Below, one piece after another: positions 10,991-21,984 of a stretch of 64,000 nt of DNA. The DNA comes from Bettongia penicillata ogilbyi. Taxonomy: Eukaryota > Chordata > Mammalia > Diprotodontia > Potoroidae. A program made the position numbers and the translations under genes. The first letter of the stretch is position 1. Every line of letters begins with the position of its first letter. The stretch is taken from positions 186,001 to 250,000 of the forward strand of contig JAJHZJ010000756.1 of the NCBI GenBank assembly GCA_023548195.1, given 5' to 3'. A model generated the notes under the pieces. That model searched no databases, was not told the origin of the DNA, and was given only the letters and a program-made list of their open reading frames with translations.

Positions 10991-12184
10991 GCCAGTGGGA
11001 CTGGATAGAGCCCTTGTCCTCACTCTCCCTCGCCCAGCAGGTAGCTTTTTGCTCTTGACCTACATATACCAAGTTCAAATTGTTGATTAACTTGAAAAAC
11101 CAATCAAAATTTCTATCTCAAAAGGAAAGATACTCCCTAAAAAGATCTCCAAATACATTGGACTCTCTCCACAGAGATTAGGGACCTGGGGTCAACTGAA
11201 GTCACCCTCCCATGCTTATGAAGGGAAACCAAACTGTTCCAGGTGAAAGTTCTTCCATGATTTCCTCAGTCCATAATGCCCTCAAACTGGTGTCCAGGCA
11301 AAAGTGTTCTTTTCTACATGGTGCTCCCTACAATTTCTTCAGGGGTCCTTTTGCCTTAGGAGATCCCCTGGGAGGTCCAGGCAAATTTCTTCTTGGTCTC
11401 TACCAAAGAACACCCCAAATTTCCCCCAATAGATCCCTGACACTGCAAAGGCAATCCAAATGGAGTTTCTAGTTACCCTTCCCTAGAGCAAGCAGATTAA
11501 ATTGTGCATTTAGGACTTATTACTCTGAGTTTCTAGGCCAATAGGCAAACTTTGTTCTATGGACCCACTGCCAACAAAGAACTCAGATAAGCTGTCAAAC
11601 TCAGGCCCTAATAAGGCAAGAGTTCTAGGTCTGCTTAAAAATTCTGGGAGCTAATGAATTGATTTGAGTAGATCCCAACCTTTACATTTTTATAATATAA
11701 TAATTTGAAAATGGAGCAGGAAAGATGGAGAAGAAATACAGTCCATAGAGATCAAACATAGGGCCCCCAGGGAACTTAGATTAGGATAACAGAATCACAG
11801 AATTTAGGAATGCACCTTAGAGATCTAACTTCCTCTTGCATGATGGGTGCGGGAAGGAACTTAACTAGTCATGTCTCGACTTCTCCACCCTACTCCCAAA
11901 CTTTCTGAGGCACATAGACTGGTATAACTGCATTAAACACTTTAAGGAGCTGGGCAGAGAAGGTAAGATATGGCTAGTGATTTCTTTCCCCTACCCAATC
12001 ATTCACAAAGAAGCTAGGTGATCACTATGGTGGTTTCTAGTTTTAAACCCAGACCTCTGGTTTGCATCAGTATGGAGGACTGCACTTGAAGAATTCCCTC
12101 CACCAATTCATTCTTTTCTGTCACTCCCTGTCTTAAAAGAGATACTGGAAGTACTAAGAAGGCAAGTGATATCTGCTCAGGTTC
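10991..12184. other. Unassigned intergenic sequence
   Basis: No gene. A short MIR3-like stretch (AGAATCACAGAATTTAGGAA) lies near 11790-11850. The rest, including a weak frame at 11212-11472, matches nothing I recognise. Confidence 0.4.
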
Positions 12185-12415
12185 ACACAGTCAATATGTA
12201 TAGGAGGTGTGAACACTGAGGTATTCAGACCTGAGTTCAAATCCAGCCTCAAGTCCAGCTGTTCAACTCTGGGCAAGTTACTTAACTTCTGCCTGCCTCA
12301 GTTTCCTCATCTGTAAATTGAGGATAATAAGGTTGTTGTGAGGATCAGATAAGGTAATTGTAAAAGCACTTAGTAAATGGCCTTTTTTTTATTATGTTGG
12401 CCGTTACTATTATTT
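12185..12415 (+). mobile_element. MIR-type SINE
   Basis: Contains GAGTTCAAATCCAGCC, GGGCAAGTTACTTAACTTC, CCTCAGTTTCCTCATCTGT and GGTTGTTGTGAGGATCA in order, the canonical MIR order. Confidence 0.8.
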
Positions 12416-13558
12416 TTTTCTCACAAGTCAAAGGTCAGCCCTCTAGCCACTGCTCCAAACTGCCTTTGATTCTGACAGCTCAAGAATAGTTCCCTGAGGG
12501 CCCCATGTTTGGTCTGTCTGCCTCGTGGCTAAAACTTTTTTCCTTTGCAGTGGCATTTTTAAATGGCAAGGGTGGTGAGAGTTTCTAGCACACTTTAATT
12601 TCCCTTCCTGAAGACTCAAAAGGAATCTTGGCTGACATTGCCCCACATGTTCTCCTTTTGCTTTTACAAGTCAAGTATAAGGTTTACTCACTTTATTTAT
12701 ATGTATGTGTGTATACATATATACACACACATATACATGCAGGCATATATGTAGATGTACACATGTATGTATATGTACACACAACTCTCTCTATACACAT
12801 ACATGTATACATACATACACATATATTTTCAGCTTGTGAAATCACAACTCTTCTCTGTATGTTGTTGATGCCTTGCGGGGGGGGACCCTGCTTGATTTCT
12901 GCAGAATATTTAGAAGAGTGCTAGACTGAAATGTGGAAGAAATGGAGCCAGGAGCACACATAATTTTTCTAGCTTTAGCTTGTAACTTTAGCTTCTGCTT
13001 TCCTACTATAAATTTAACGATCTCCAAGTCTTTCCTAAACCCTGCCAAAAAAAAAATCCAAAAGCCCCCACCAGACCAAACTAAAAACCTTGACGGGTTT
13101 CTAACAACTAAACAATAACAGTGATATGCAACAGCTGCAGGCCCACTTCCGAGTTACCAGCTGAGAACCACGGACAGTGTTATTAGACAAGAGGTTTAAG
13201 TGCTTTGGAAGATGAATCAGACAATGACTCATAAAATGAGCTGGGTGCTTGCAAACCATACTCCTCGAGGTGTGTCTTTGTGGAGGACTGGACATATTGG
13301 GAATAAATAAATGGAATGAGGGAAACAAATCTAAAATCCAGCTAATATAAAGTTATTCTTACGATTTGTAAAATCCTAAACGAAAAAATTTGTCATGGGT
13401 CATGAGAGTTGTGCATCATCTCTGGATTTCTAGGGAAGCTGAATGCAATGGGAGAGACAGCAGGCTTGGGAGTCAGAAAGCCTGGGTTCATGTCTTAGAA
13501 TTAGGGGGTTGTGATCATGCTCTTTCAGACCAGATGTGACATGTCCAGAGCCGCAAAG
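12416..13558. other. Intergenic sequence with a TATACA/CA simple-repeat tract
   Basis: The tract at 12695-12830 is an interrupted (TATG)n(CATA)n microsatellite. A possible MIR head fragment lies at 13441-13498. No gene seen. Confidence 0.5.
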
Positions 13559-13576
13559 CCTCTATAAGTGTTAGTT

Positions 13577-14290
13577 CTTTTTCAAAGAATTTATTTATTT
13601 TCAGTTTTCAACATTCACTTCCACAAAATCTTGAATTTAAAATTTTCTCCCCATCTGCCTCGTCCCCCCACCCCAGGACAGCATATATTTTGATTACTCT
13701 TTCCTCCAATCTGCCCTCCCTTCTATCACCCTGCCCTTTATCCCCTTCCCTTCTATTTTCCTATAGGGCAAGATAGATTTCTATACCCCATTGCCTATAA
13801 ATCTTGTTTCCTAGTTGCATGTAAAAATATTTTATTTAACACTCATTTTTAAAGCTTTGAGTTCCATATTCTCTCCCTTTCCCCCTCTCCATCCACCTTC
13901 ATTGATAAGGCAAGTAATTCAATAGAGGTTATACATGTGTAGTCTAGCAAAACACTTCCATAACAGTCATGTTGTGAAAAACTTATTATATTTCCTTCTA
14001 TCCTGTCCCACCTTCCATTTATTCTATTCTTACCTTTGACCTATTCCTGTACCAAAGTGTTTGCTTCCATTTATCCCTTCCCCCAATCTGCTGTCCCTTC
14101 TATTATTCCCCTCTGTCTTACTCCTGCCCCCCTCCCCGCCCCCCGCTTCTTTCCTGTAGGGTAAGATAGATTTCCACACTCAATTGAGTGTGTATGTTAT
14201 TCCCTCCTGAATCTAAATCTGATGACAGGAAGGCTCACTTATTCCTTCTTGTCTTCGTCTTCATCCCCTCCATTGTGAAAGCTCTTTCTT
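13577..14290 (-). mobile_element. L1 3' UTR insertion (about 714 bp) with perfect 18 bp target duplication
   Basis: Minus-strand L1 3' UTR sequence: pyrimidine-rich on the plus strand (CCCACCCCAGGACAGCAT, TATAGGGCAAGATAGATTTC, TCATAACATGAC-type blocks). It is flanked by GCCTCTATAAGTGTTAGT at 13559-13576 and again at 14291-14308. The element is 5'-truncated and lacks any ORF. Confidence 0.85.
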
Positions 14291-14319
14291 GCCTCTATAA
14301 GTGTTAGTCCTACTACTTA

Positions 14320-14552
14320 CTTACTAAGAAGGTAGATGACTCAGTGAAAAGAACGCTGGACTGGGAATAAAGAAGACCTGAATTCAAATCCACTCTCAGA
14401 GGCTGCACAGTTCAGCACATTGGCCTCAGTTTTCCTCGTCTATAAAGTGGGGTTATGTTAACACCCACCTCATAATGTTGTGATTAAGATAACACATATG
14501 TAAAGCATTTTGCAAACCTTAAAATGCTATATGGATGCAAGTTATTATTGTA
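14320..14552 (+). mobile_element. MIR-type SINE
   Basis: Degenerate tRNA-like head (GTAGATGACTCAGTG...GAATTCAAATCC), TTGGCCTCAGTTTTCCTCG, then GTAAAGCATTTTGCAAACCTTAAAATGCTATATGGATG tail elements. Confidence 0.7.
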
Positions 14553-14740
14553 ACTAGCCATATGGCCTTGGACAAAGCACTCAACCCCCCTGTTTCTTCA
14601 TCTCTAAAATGGGGATAATAAATTTTGCACTGGAGGGAGCTTATTGGTGAGGATGGGGGGCCAGGACCTCAGAGTCAAGTTTAACTACCTCTGACAAATA
14701 TTGACAGTATGATCCTGGGCAAGTCACTTTTTTTTAAGAC
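14553..14740 (+). mobile_element. Two short MIR fragments
   Basis: CTTGGACAAAGCACTCAAC with TTTCTTCATCTCTAAAATGGG at 14565-14620, and a second CTGGGCAAGTCAC at 14715-14728, suggest two partial MIR pieces. Confidence 0.5.
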
Positions 14741-15090
14741 CATAAGTTGTAGTCTGCCAACAGTTGCTGATCTACATTAGTAGGAGATGTTTTCTCATGG
14801 AGGACTCCCTAAACCAATGAAATCACAGATCCTGATTGTTCTGCCGACCTTGCAGGGTTGTGCTTGTTGTGAGAAAATCACATAACAGACTACTAAATCC
14901 TCTGTAAATGTGCACAAGGATTAAATAAACCAGAGTCACAGGGTTCACCATGAGCCATCATAATGATTGGATCCATCCTCTTGTTCCCAGGCAGTTTTGC
15001 ACCTAATCTATCCCAGACAATGAGGTTTGTATTCTAGGTTATTAACTAAGATTTGTAGAATCCTCAAATATAGAGTACTTAGAATACATT
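14741..15090. other. No feature recognised
   Basis: Single-copy looking sequence without coding signal. Confidence 0.4.
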
Positions 15091-15341
15091 AGGGGCAACT
15101 AAGTAGCACAATGGACAGAGTGCCTAGCCTAGAGTAAGGAGACTCATGAGTTCAAATCTGGCTTCAAACATTTACTAGCTTTGTGACCCTGGGCAAGTCA
15201 CTTAACCCCATTTGCCTTAGTTTCTTCACCTATAAATGAACTGGAGAAGGAAATGACAAACCACTCCTTATCTTTGCCAAGAAAACCCCAATAGGAGTTG
15301 CAAAGACTTTCTTGCTGCTGAGAAACAACCAAATAACAACT
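15091..15341 (+). mobile_element. tRNA-derived marsupial SINE (Mar1/WALLSI type), near full length
   Basis: Starts AGGGGCAACTAAGTAGC. Shows GAGTTCAAATCTGGC, GGGCAAGTCACTTAACC, CTGGAGAAGGAAATGACAAA, TTTGCCAAGAAAACCCCA and an AAC-rich 3' tail. Confidence 0.85.
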
Positions 15342-16089
15342 GAATACTTTAGTACAATCTGAAGGGGAATTGCTTCTTGAGTGACAGACCTTTCAGTTGC
15401 TGACACTTCCACACTGTTCTAGTCTTCTACTGAGCCAAACACTCAGTATTAAAGTCTTTGGAAGAAGTAGATGATCAAAGAGATCAGTGGAAGTGTCTGT
15501 ATTTTTTTTAAATGCAAGATTAGGTTTTAAAGAATTCTTCAGCAACAGGTAAATGATGGATGGTAAAGGTCTTTTCAGATGCAAACAATAGGATAACAAA
15601 CTTCCCCTGTTATAGGCAAGGCCCATATAATCAGATGCCAGATGAAAGGCAGATAACCACTTAAAAAATATAAAGAGAAATGTCTAAGAATGGTTATCAT
15701 GACCCATCATTAAGATAGAACAAATGTTCCTTTTAAGTCTGTGGGAGCCTATTACAGTAACATCCTTATAATTTGTCACTGCCTAAATCACCAATACCAC
15801 ACTACATTAATTACATCTTACTATTGGGCTCCATGAAAGGCATGGTGGGCGAAAGTAGGCTGCAGTATATTTTCAATTATGACCTATGTGTAAGAGTGAC
15901 ATAAGGGATAGCTATCATTGAGGAAAAGGAGGTGGACTGGTCATGCAGTGAGAGCAAGAGATGGGCATGGATACTCCAAGTACTTCATTGGTGCCCACCT
16001 CCAACTAGCTGTATAGATCTACTGCAGAATGTCTATGGGAGGAAATGGATGTTACCCACTATGATTAGGCAAGGATGGATGAGTTATAA
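15342..16089. other. Unassigned sequence with a possible RTE-type LINE remnant
   Basis: At about 15915-16080 the plus strand resembles a decayed C-terminus of an RTE-class ORF (RRWTGHAVRARD-like). It shares a block with 53640-53735. Elsewhere nothing is recognised. Confidence 0.3.
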
Positions 16090-17192
16090 TCTGCATTAAC
16101 TTTCCCCTCTCTCCTCCTAAACCTTCCCTCAGCCCTTTCTCTGGGTTTTCTTGATATTTTTCCTCTCTTGGTTCTCTCTCTAGCTTTCTGACCCCTCCTT
16201 CTTAGTCTTCTTCACTAGTTCATCATCTAAATTACACTCCCTACTTGTGGGTGCTTCTCAAGGTTCCATTCCAATCCACCTCTTTCTTTCTCCTCTTACT
16301 TGGTGACTTCATGAGTTGCCAAGAGTTTAATTACCTTCTGTATATTGATAACTTTCAAGATCAGTTCATTAACTAATAGTCTCTTTTCAGAGCTCGAGTG
16401 TCTAACTACTTGTTGAGTATTTCAAACTGGATGTCCTAGCTCAAAATCAACATATTCAAAACACAATTCATAATCTTTCTCCTCAAACCCATATTTCTTC
16501 TAAATATCCCTATTTCTATTGAGGGTACCACCAACCTTCCAGTCATCCACATTTCCCAACCATCATATCATCCTGGCTTCATCCTCACTTCATATGTCAC
16601 AGCAGTTTTCAAATTTTGTTATCTCCACCTCTATAGTATCTATCATTGATCACAATGAACTGGGGTTTGCAATGAACCATAGTTCAGAACCTGACCACCT
16701 CTCACTTGAACTTCTGCAGTAGCTTCTTAATTGAACTCCATGCTGTAAGTCTTGCCCTACTCCAATTCATCTTCCACACATGCCAGTGACTTTCCTAAAG
16801 TCACAGGTCTCACCACATCACTCTCGTATTCATTAAATTCTGGTGGCTCCCTCAACTCTAGAATCAAATATTAACTCCTTTGGTTAGCATTTAAAGCCTT
16901 TACAACTTGGCCCAATCTTTCCAATATACATCACTCCTCTTTTGGCTACACTCCAACCTAATTGGACTTTTTCCTATTCCTTACACATGCCACTCCATTT
17001 CCCATTTCCATACCTTTGCTCCAGTTGTCCCCAATGTCTTGAATATCTCTCTTTACCCTTTTGTCTTAGAATCATTTATTTTAAGAGTTAGCTCAATTAT
17101 CACCTTCTGATTCCCCAATCTGAAGCCTCTCTTGATCCTCCATCTTCTACTTCCTCCTAAAATTACCTTTTTATTTATTTTGTACACAGATG
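16090..17192 (+). mobile_element. L2 LINE, interrupted by an ORF1-only L1
   Basis: L2 late ORF2 and 3' end: TTTCAAACTGGATGTCC, TTCTATTGAGGGTACCACC, CTCCATGCTG..., TTAAAGCCTTTACAACTTGGCCC, and the terminal TATTTTGTACACAG region. The L2 resumes at 20186 (TACATAGCTTCTC) after the L1 insertion. Confidence 0.75.
17176..17192 (+). repeat. Target-site duplication, left copy
   Basis: TATTTTGTACACAGATG, 17 bp, identical to 20169-20185. It brackets the ORF1-only L1. Confidence 0.9.
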
Positions 17193-17690
17193 CAGGGGCA
17201 GAGCCAAGATGGCACAGTAGAAGGATGCACGTTTACGAGCTCCAACCCACAGCCCATAGAATTAATGCAAAAAGAGACCCCCCATAACTTCTGGACCACT
17301 GAAAGGTGTACAGAAATGGAGTGGAAGAGATTTCTGTTCCAGAGAGCCCTGGAGAGCCGTCCCCAGGGTCCGTTGCACCCCAGAAAGCAGACCCCACCCA
17401 AGTGCTGCCCTGGCCACGGCTCCAGAGAAGCTGACTTGAGCAGGCTTCAGGGACGGAAGCTCCGCCAGCCGGGAAAGTCCCTCTGCCCACAGAAGCTACA
17501 GGTCAGTGAGAGAAACGGCTGGCTGGCTGAGGGGAGTGGGGTGTCTCAGTGACTCGGACCTCCTTGGGAGGAAGCGGCAGCGGCAGGAAGCGGCGGAGGC
17601 AGAGAAGCGGCGGAGGCAGAGGCGTGGGCGGCAGCGGAGGCAGGCAGCAGCGGCCCAGGACTCGCCCAGCAGCAGGCAGGATCTTCATTA

Positions 17691-17908
17691 CTGAAAGTCT
17701 CTGCATAAACAACCTGAGGGAGCTGAGCCTGGGAGACGGCCCTGCCCCACCCTGCTCCACTGCTGAAGGCCTCTGCATAAAGCCCCTGACGGAACTGAGT
17801 CTGGGAGGCGGCCCCCCCACCCCCACCTGCTCCATTCCTGAAAGTCTCTGCATAAAGCCCCTGAGGAAGCCGAGCCTGGGAGGCGGCCCTGCCCCCACCC
17901 CAGCACCA
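17691..17908 (+). repeat. Three tandem units of 72-75 bp in the L1 5' UTR
   Basis: Units begin with CTGAA at 17691, 17763 and 17838. Each holds TCTGCATAAA, a GAGCCTGGGAG-like box and a C-rich end. Spacing is 72 then 75 bp, so the units stay in phase. They resemble the promoter monomers seen in some rodent L1s, though function here is inference. Confidence 0.75.
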
Positions 17909-18094
17909 GAACTAAAGCTCACTGATTAGCCGCTGAGTGGGCAGAGCAGAAAGCCCATTTGAATCTCAGAGCCCAAGCGCTAGCTGGGCGGATCTAGGTG
18001 GGGGTGGACAGGAATCTCAGAAGTCAAGTAACTGGCTGAGAAAATACCTAGAAAAGGGAAGAAAAATAAGACTATAGAGAGTTTTTTCCAACAA

Positions 18095-19139
18095 ATGCAA
18101 ATGATCCCGACATTCGGATCTGATGATGAGGACGTATTCTTGCCATCAGGGAAAGATGTGGAGGGCGGGGCCTCAGTACCCCAGACACCCCAGGGGGATG
18201 TCGGGTGGGCTCAGGCCTTGGAAGAGCTCAAAAAGGATTTTGAAAAGCAAGTTAGTGGAGGAAAAACTGGGAAGAGAAATGAGAGAGATGCAAGAAAAGT
18301 ATGAAAAACGGGTCAATACCTTGGTTAAGGAGACCCAAAAAAATGCTGAAGAAAATAACACCTTGAAGAATAGGCTCACTCAATTGGCAAAAGAGGTTCA
18401 AAAAGCCAATGAGGAGAAGAATGCTTTCAAAAGCAGAATTAGCCAAATGGAAAAAGAGGTTCAAAAGCTCACTGAATTTAATAGTTCTCTCAAAATTAGA
18501 ATGGAACAGATGGAGTCTAATGACTTTACGAGAAACCAAGAAATCACCAAATAAAACCAAAAGAATGAAAAAATGGAAGAAAATGTGAAATATCTCGTGG
18601 GAAAAACAACTGACCTGGAAAATAGATCCAGGAGAGACAATTTAAAAATTATGGGACTACCTGAAACTCATGATCAAAAAAAGAGCCTAGACATCATCTT
18701 CCATGAAATTATCAAGGAAAACTGCCCTGACATTCTAGAACCAGAGGGCAAAATAAGTATTGAAAGAATCCATCGATCACCACCTGAAAGAGATCCAAAA
18801 AGGGAAACTTCTAGGAACATTGTGGCCAAATTCCAGAACTCCCAGCTCAAGGAGAAAATCTTGCAAGCAGCTAGAAAGAAACAATTCCAGTACTGTGGAA
18901 ATACAATCAGGATAACTCAAGATCTAGCAGCTTCTACATTAAGAGATCGAAGGGCGTGGAATAGGATATTCCAGAAGTCAAAGGAACTGGGACTCAAACC
19001 AAGAATCATCTACCCAGCTAAACTGAGTATAATACTTCAGGGGAAAATATGGTCTTTCAATGAAACAGAGGACTTTCAATCATTCTTGATGAAAAGACCA
19101 GAGCTGAAAAGAAAATTTGACTTCCAAACACAAAAATGA
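18095..19139 (+). pseudogene. L1 ORF1 protein region, broken by one frameshift and one stop
   Basis: ORF1p is the RNA-binding chaperone that coats L1 RNA. The start at 18095 opens an acidic N-terminus. The frame changes around 18245-18260 (apparent single-base indel), continues in the frame of 18123, stops at TAA 18552-18554, and resumes in the same frame to the TGA at 19137-19139. Landmarks: a coiled coil with 21-residue (63 bp) units at 18357, 18420 and 18483; an RRM-like domain with SRRDNLKIMGLPE at about 18627-18665; and a C-terminal domain with the RIHRSPPERDP stretch and PAKLSIILQGK. A nonsense change and frameshift make this copy non-functional. Confidence 0.85.
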
Positions 19140-19274
19140 GAAGAAGCATGAAAAAGTAAACAGCAAAGAGAAGTCATAAGGGACTTACCATAAATGAACT
19201 GTTTACATTCCTACATGGAAAGACAATATTTGTAACTCTTAAAACTTTTCAGTATCTGGGTAGTTGGTGGGAAC

Positions 19275-19345
19275 ACACACACACATGTACACACATGCAC
19301 GCACACACACATACATACATGCACACACACACAGAGACAGAGAGT
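19275..19345 (+). repeat. CA-rich microsatellite in the L1 3' region
   Basis: Interrupted (CA)n with TG and CATA insertions inside the 3' UTR of the ORF1-only L1. Confidence 0.8.
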
Positions 19346-20168
19346 GCAGAGTGAATTGAATAGGATGGGACCATAGCTGAAAGGAAGTTAAAGTAAATGG
19401 TGAGAGAGAAGTGTGGTGGGAGGAAGGAGGGTGAAATGGAATGGGGTAATTGTATGTCATTTGGGAGGAAAGTAGGAGACTTTTTGGTGGAGGGAAAAAG
19501 AGGAGAGCTGAGGAAAAAAAAACAATTAGTTTACCCTCATCACATTTGACTAGAGGAGGGAATAAAATGCACACTCATTTTGGTTTAAAAACCTATCTTA
19601 CAGTATAGGAAAGTGGGGGAGAAGGAGATAAGCAAGGAGGGGGATGATGGAAGGGAGGGCAATGGGAGGAGGGAGCAATTTGAAGTCAACACTAGGGGAG
19701 GGACAGGATCAAAAGACAGAAGAGAAACAATGAGGGGCAGGGTAGGATGGAGGGTAATTCAGTTAGTCTTACACAACACGATTATCAGGGAAGTCATTTG
19801 CAAAATTACACAGATATGGCCTATATTGAATTGCCTGCCTTCCCAAAGGGAATGGGTGGGGAGGGAGGGATGGGGAGAATTTGGAACTCAAAGTTTTAGG
19901 AACAACTGTTTAGTATTGCTGTTGCTACTAGGAAATAAGACATACAGTTAATGAGGAATAGAAAGTCATCTGGCCCTACAGGAGAAAAGAGAAGATGGAG
20001 ACAAGAGAAGGGAGGGATGACAGAAGAGAGGGCAGATTGGAGATAGGGGAAATTAGATTGCTTGGGGTATTGGGGTGCGGGGAGGGGATAAAAGGGGAGA
20101 AAATTTGGAACCCAAAATTTTGTGAAAATGAATGTAAAAAGTTAAATAAATAAATAATTAAAAAAAAA

Positions 20169-20185
20169 TATTTTGTACACAGATG
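20169..20185 (+). repeat. Target-site duplication, right copy
   Basis: Second copy of the 17 bp sequence at 17176-17192, directly after the A-rich tail. Confidence 0.9.
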
Positions 20186-20462
20186 TACATAGCTTCTCTA
20201 GTCAACAGTGGGCTCATAAATATTTAACAACTAGCTCTCCAGGAAAAAAAATGCATGCACAACACACTTTTAAGTTTAATTTGCATTATTAAAACTTTCT
20301 CTATCACTTTCTTAAGTCTAGACAATCAACAAAACAAGAAAGTAAGTCTTGATTTTTAGCCTTGGCAGATTTCCAAGGTATAAGTATGCACACTGAAAAC
20401 TTAACAATGGCCTTTTGAAGCTCTAGGAGATGACTCCAGCAAGCCCCTGCTCCCTGTTGTTT
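20186..20462. other. L2 remainder then unassigned sequence
   Basis: The first ~50 bp continue the L2 interrupted at 17192. The rest matches nothing recognised. Confidence 0.4.
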
Positions 20463-20570
20463 ATAAGCTTCTTCAGGACAGTGGCCATTTCACTTTAGTT
20501 AATGTACCCCCAGTACCTAGTAAAGGGTCTGGTGCATTGTAAGTGCCTAATAAATACTTGTCAGCTGCTG
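20463..20570 (+). mobile_element. L2 LINE 3'-end fragment
   Basis: AAGCTTCTTCAGGACAGTGGCC, CCCAGTACCTAGTAAAG, GTAAGTGCCTAATAAATACTTG: the terminal L2 order. Confidence 0.65.
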
Positions 20571-20668
20571 GTTGACCCTTTGAATTGAAGAAGGGAATGC
20601 CCACATTGATGAGATCAATGACCCTTTGATCCTTTGATTTAAGTATATACACTGAAGTTGAGCTACTC

Positions 20669-20670
<2 letters not shown>

Positions 20671-20720
<50 letters not shown>
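20671..20720 (+). repeat. (CT)n microsatellite
   Basis: About 24 uninterrupted CT units, followed by a pyrimidine-rich shoulder to about 20790. Confidence 0.95.
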
Positions 20721-20724
<4 letters not shown>

Positions 20725-20790
20725 TCTCTCTCTTTCTCTTCCTGTTTCTCAGTCTCCTGTCTCTCCTCCTGTCTTTCTCTCTTTCCTTCC

Positions 20791-21984
20791 CCTTCATTAA
20801 GCTAAAAGTAGATGACATGTCGAGTTAGGAAACAAATATCTCCTACCTTTCAGAGTTAATGCTGTGTCTTTTGTCCTGCCAATTATCTCTGTTATTATAG
20901 GTACCAGTATCTAGACAAGACTCTCTTTCACAGTTAATCTTTCTTTCTTGTCATAGGCCCAGTTGGCATTATCATCAATAAATGCCTGAGATAATAGCGA
21001 TTTGCAGTTTGAGTTCTGGGTCTGCAGTCTGTAGTCTTTTGTGGGCAAATGTCCATGAGATAAAATGAAAACTGCAGATGTACATGCATTTTATGAATCA
21101 GGATATATTTTTACTGGGTGTCCCTCAGTGTAGCTTTCAAGGAGCAAACACTGTACAACTCAACACAAGAGCTCTTGCTCAAATAAAATACTTAAATGAA
21201 TTGGGGATTGGAGGAATTTTTGAGAAAGTTTAGAAATCATCAGAATGGCTTCAATTCTAAGGTTAAAACTGTTCCTGTGATAAAATTTAATTTCTGTTTC
21301 TAACTCAAAAGGCTTATAAGTAAGGGCCTGAGGGTTCCTTGAATACCAAACAGCTTTCCAAAACAGTGACTGCTCAAGTGTCCAGATTACTTCCCTTTTG
21401 TACTATTCAGTTATCTCAAAATTAGGGAAGGAAAATGCCAATAGAAAAATGCATTTGGTTTGACTCTAGAGGGTTCTGGGCTTCTGAGATCAGTTTGTAT
21501 ATTGCTGTAGTCACTAGTAGGATTGGGGGCAGTTCAGTGGAGGGGAGTGCCCACCGATGCCTTATTGGCATCTGTACTGCCATGGCTGTATGAATACATC
21601 CCTGCGTGACAGTGTTGCTATTCTGAATGAGTTCTCTCTCCCTTCTGATCTGCATTAATATAAGAGCAAAATATTCCTCAGTGGGTCATTTAGGACCCAG
21701 GACAATGCCTGGATACTCTCCTTACAGTTAGCACTTCTCAGGGTCCACAAAAAAGTGGTATCAGCTAGGAGAATGTAACACAAACATGAAATTACATTCA
21801 AAGTCATGGCAGATCATTGAGACAGCAAAAGCAGTCAGAAAGCAGTTTTTACCTTGCAGGAGAAGAAAACAGTATTGACTGAAAGAATTTAGTGAGAAGG
21901 AAAAGTTGAATAACAGAAAAAGAGAGTTAACAGCTGATTCAAAGTTGACAATCTGAGCAGTTTTCTCTTTTTGCAATCTCTTTT
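20791..21984. other. Intergenic sequence, nothing recognised
   Basis: No gene or repeat family recognised in about 1.2 kb. Confidence 0.4.

Larger units (their letters stand above)
17193..20168 (+). mobile_element. Complete 2976 bp ORF1-only L1 retrotransposon (HAL1-type)
   Basis: Order: GC-rich 5' UTR starting CAGGGGCAGAGCCAAGATGG (17193-18094), an L1 ORF1 region broken by a frameshift and a stop (18095-19139), a non-coding 3' region of about 1 kb, and an AAATAAAT-type A-rich end. A perfect 17 bp target duplication flanks it, so the copy is full length as inserted. There is no ORF2 (endonuclease/reverse transcriptase), which fits the half-L1 class known in mammals. Such elements are thought to use L1 machinery in trans. 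Internal loss of ORF2 from a normal L1 is the alternative. Confidence 0.85.

Noticed and set aside
17233..17552. Overlapping 76-120 codon frames on both strands near the start of the L1 element
   Set aside because: GC-rich 5' UTR of the ORF1-only L1; no recognisable protein features beyond chance.
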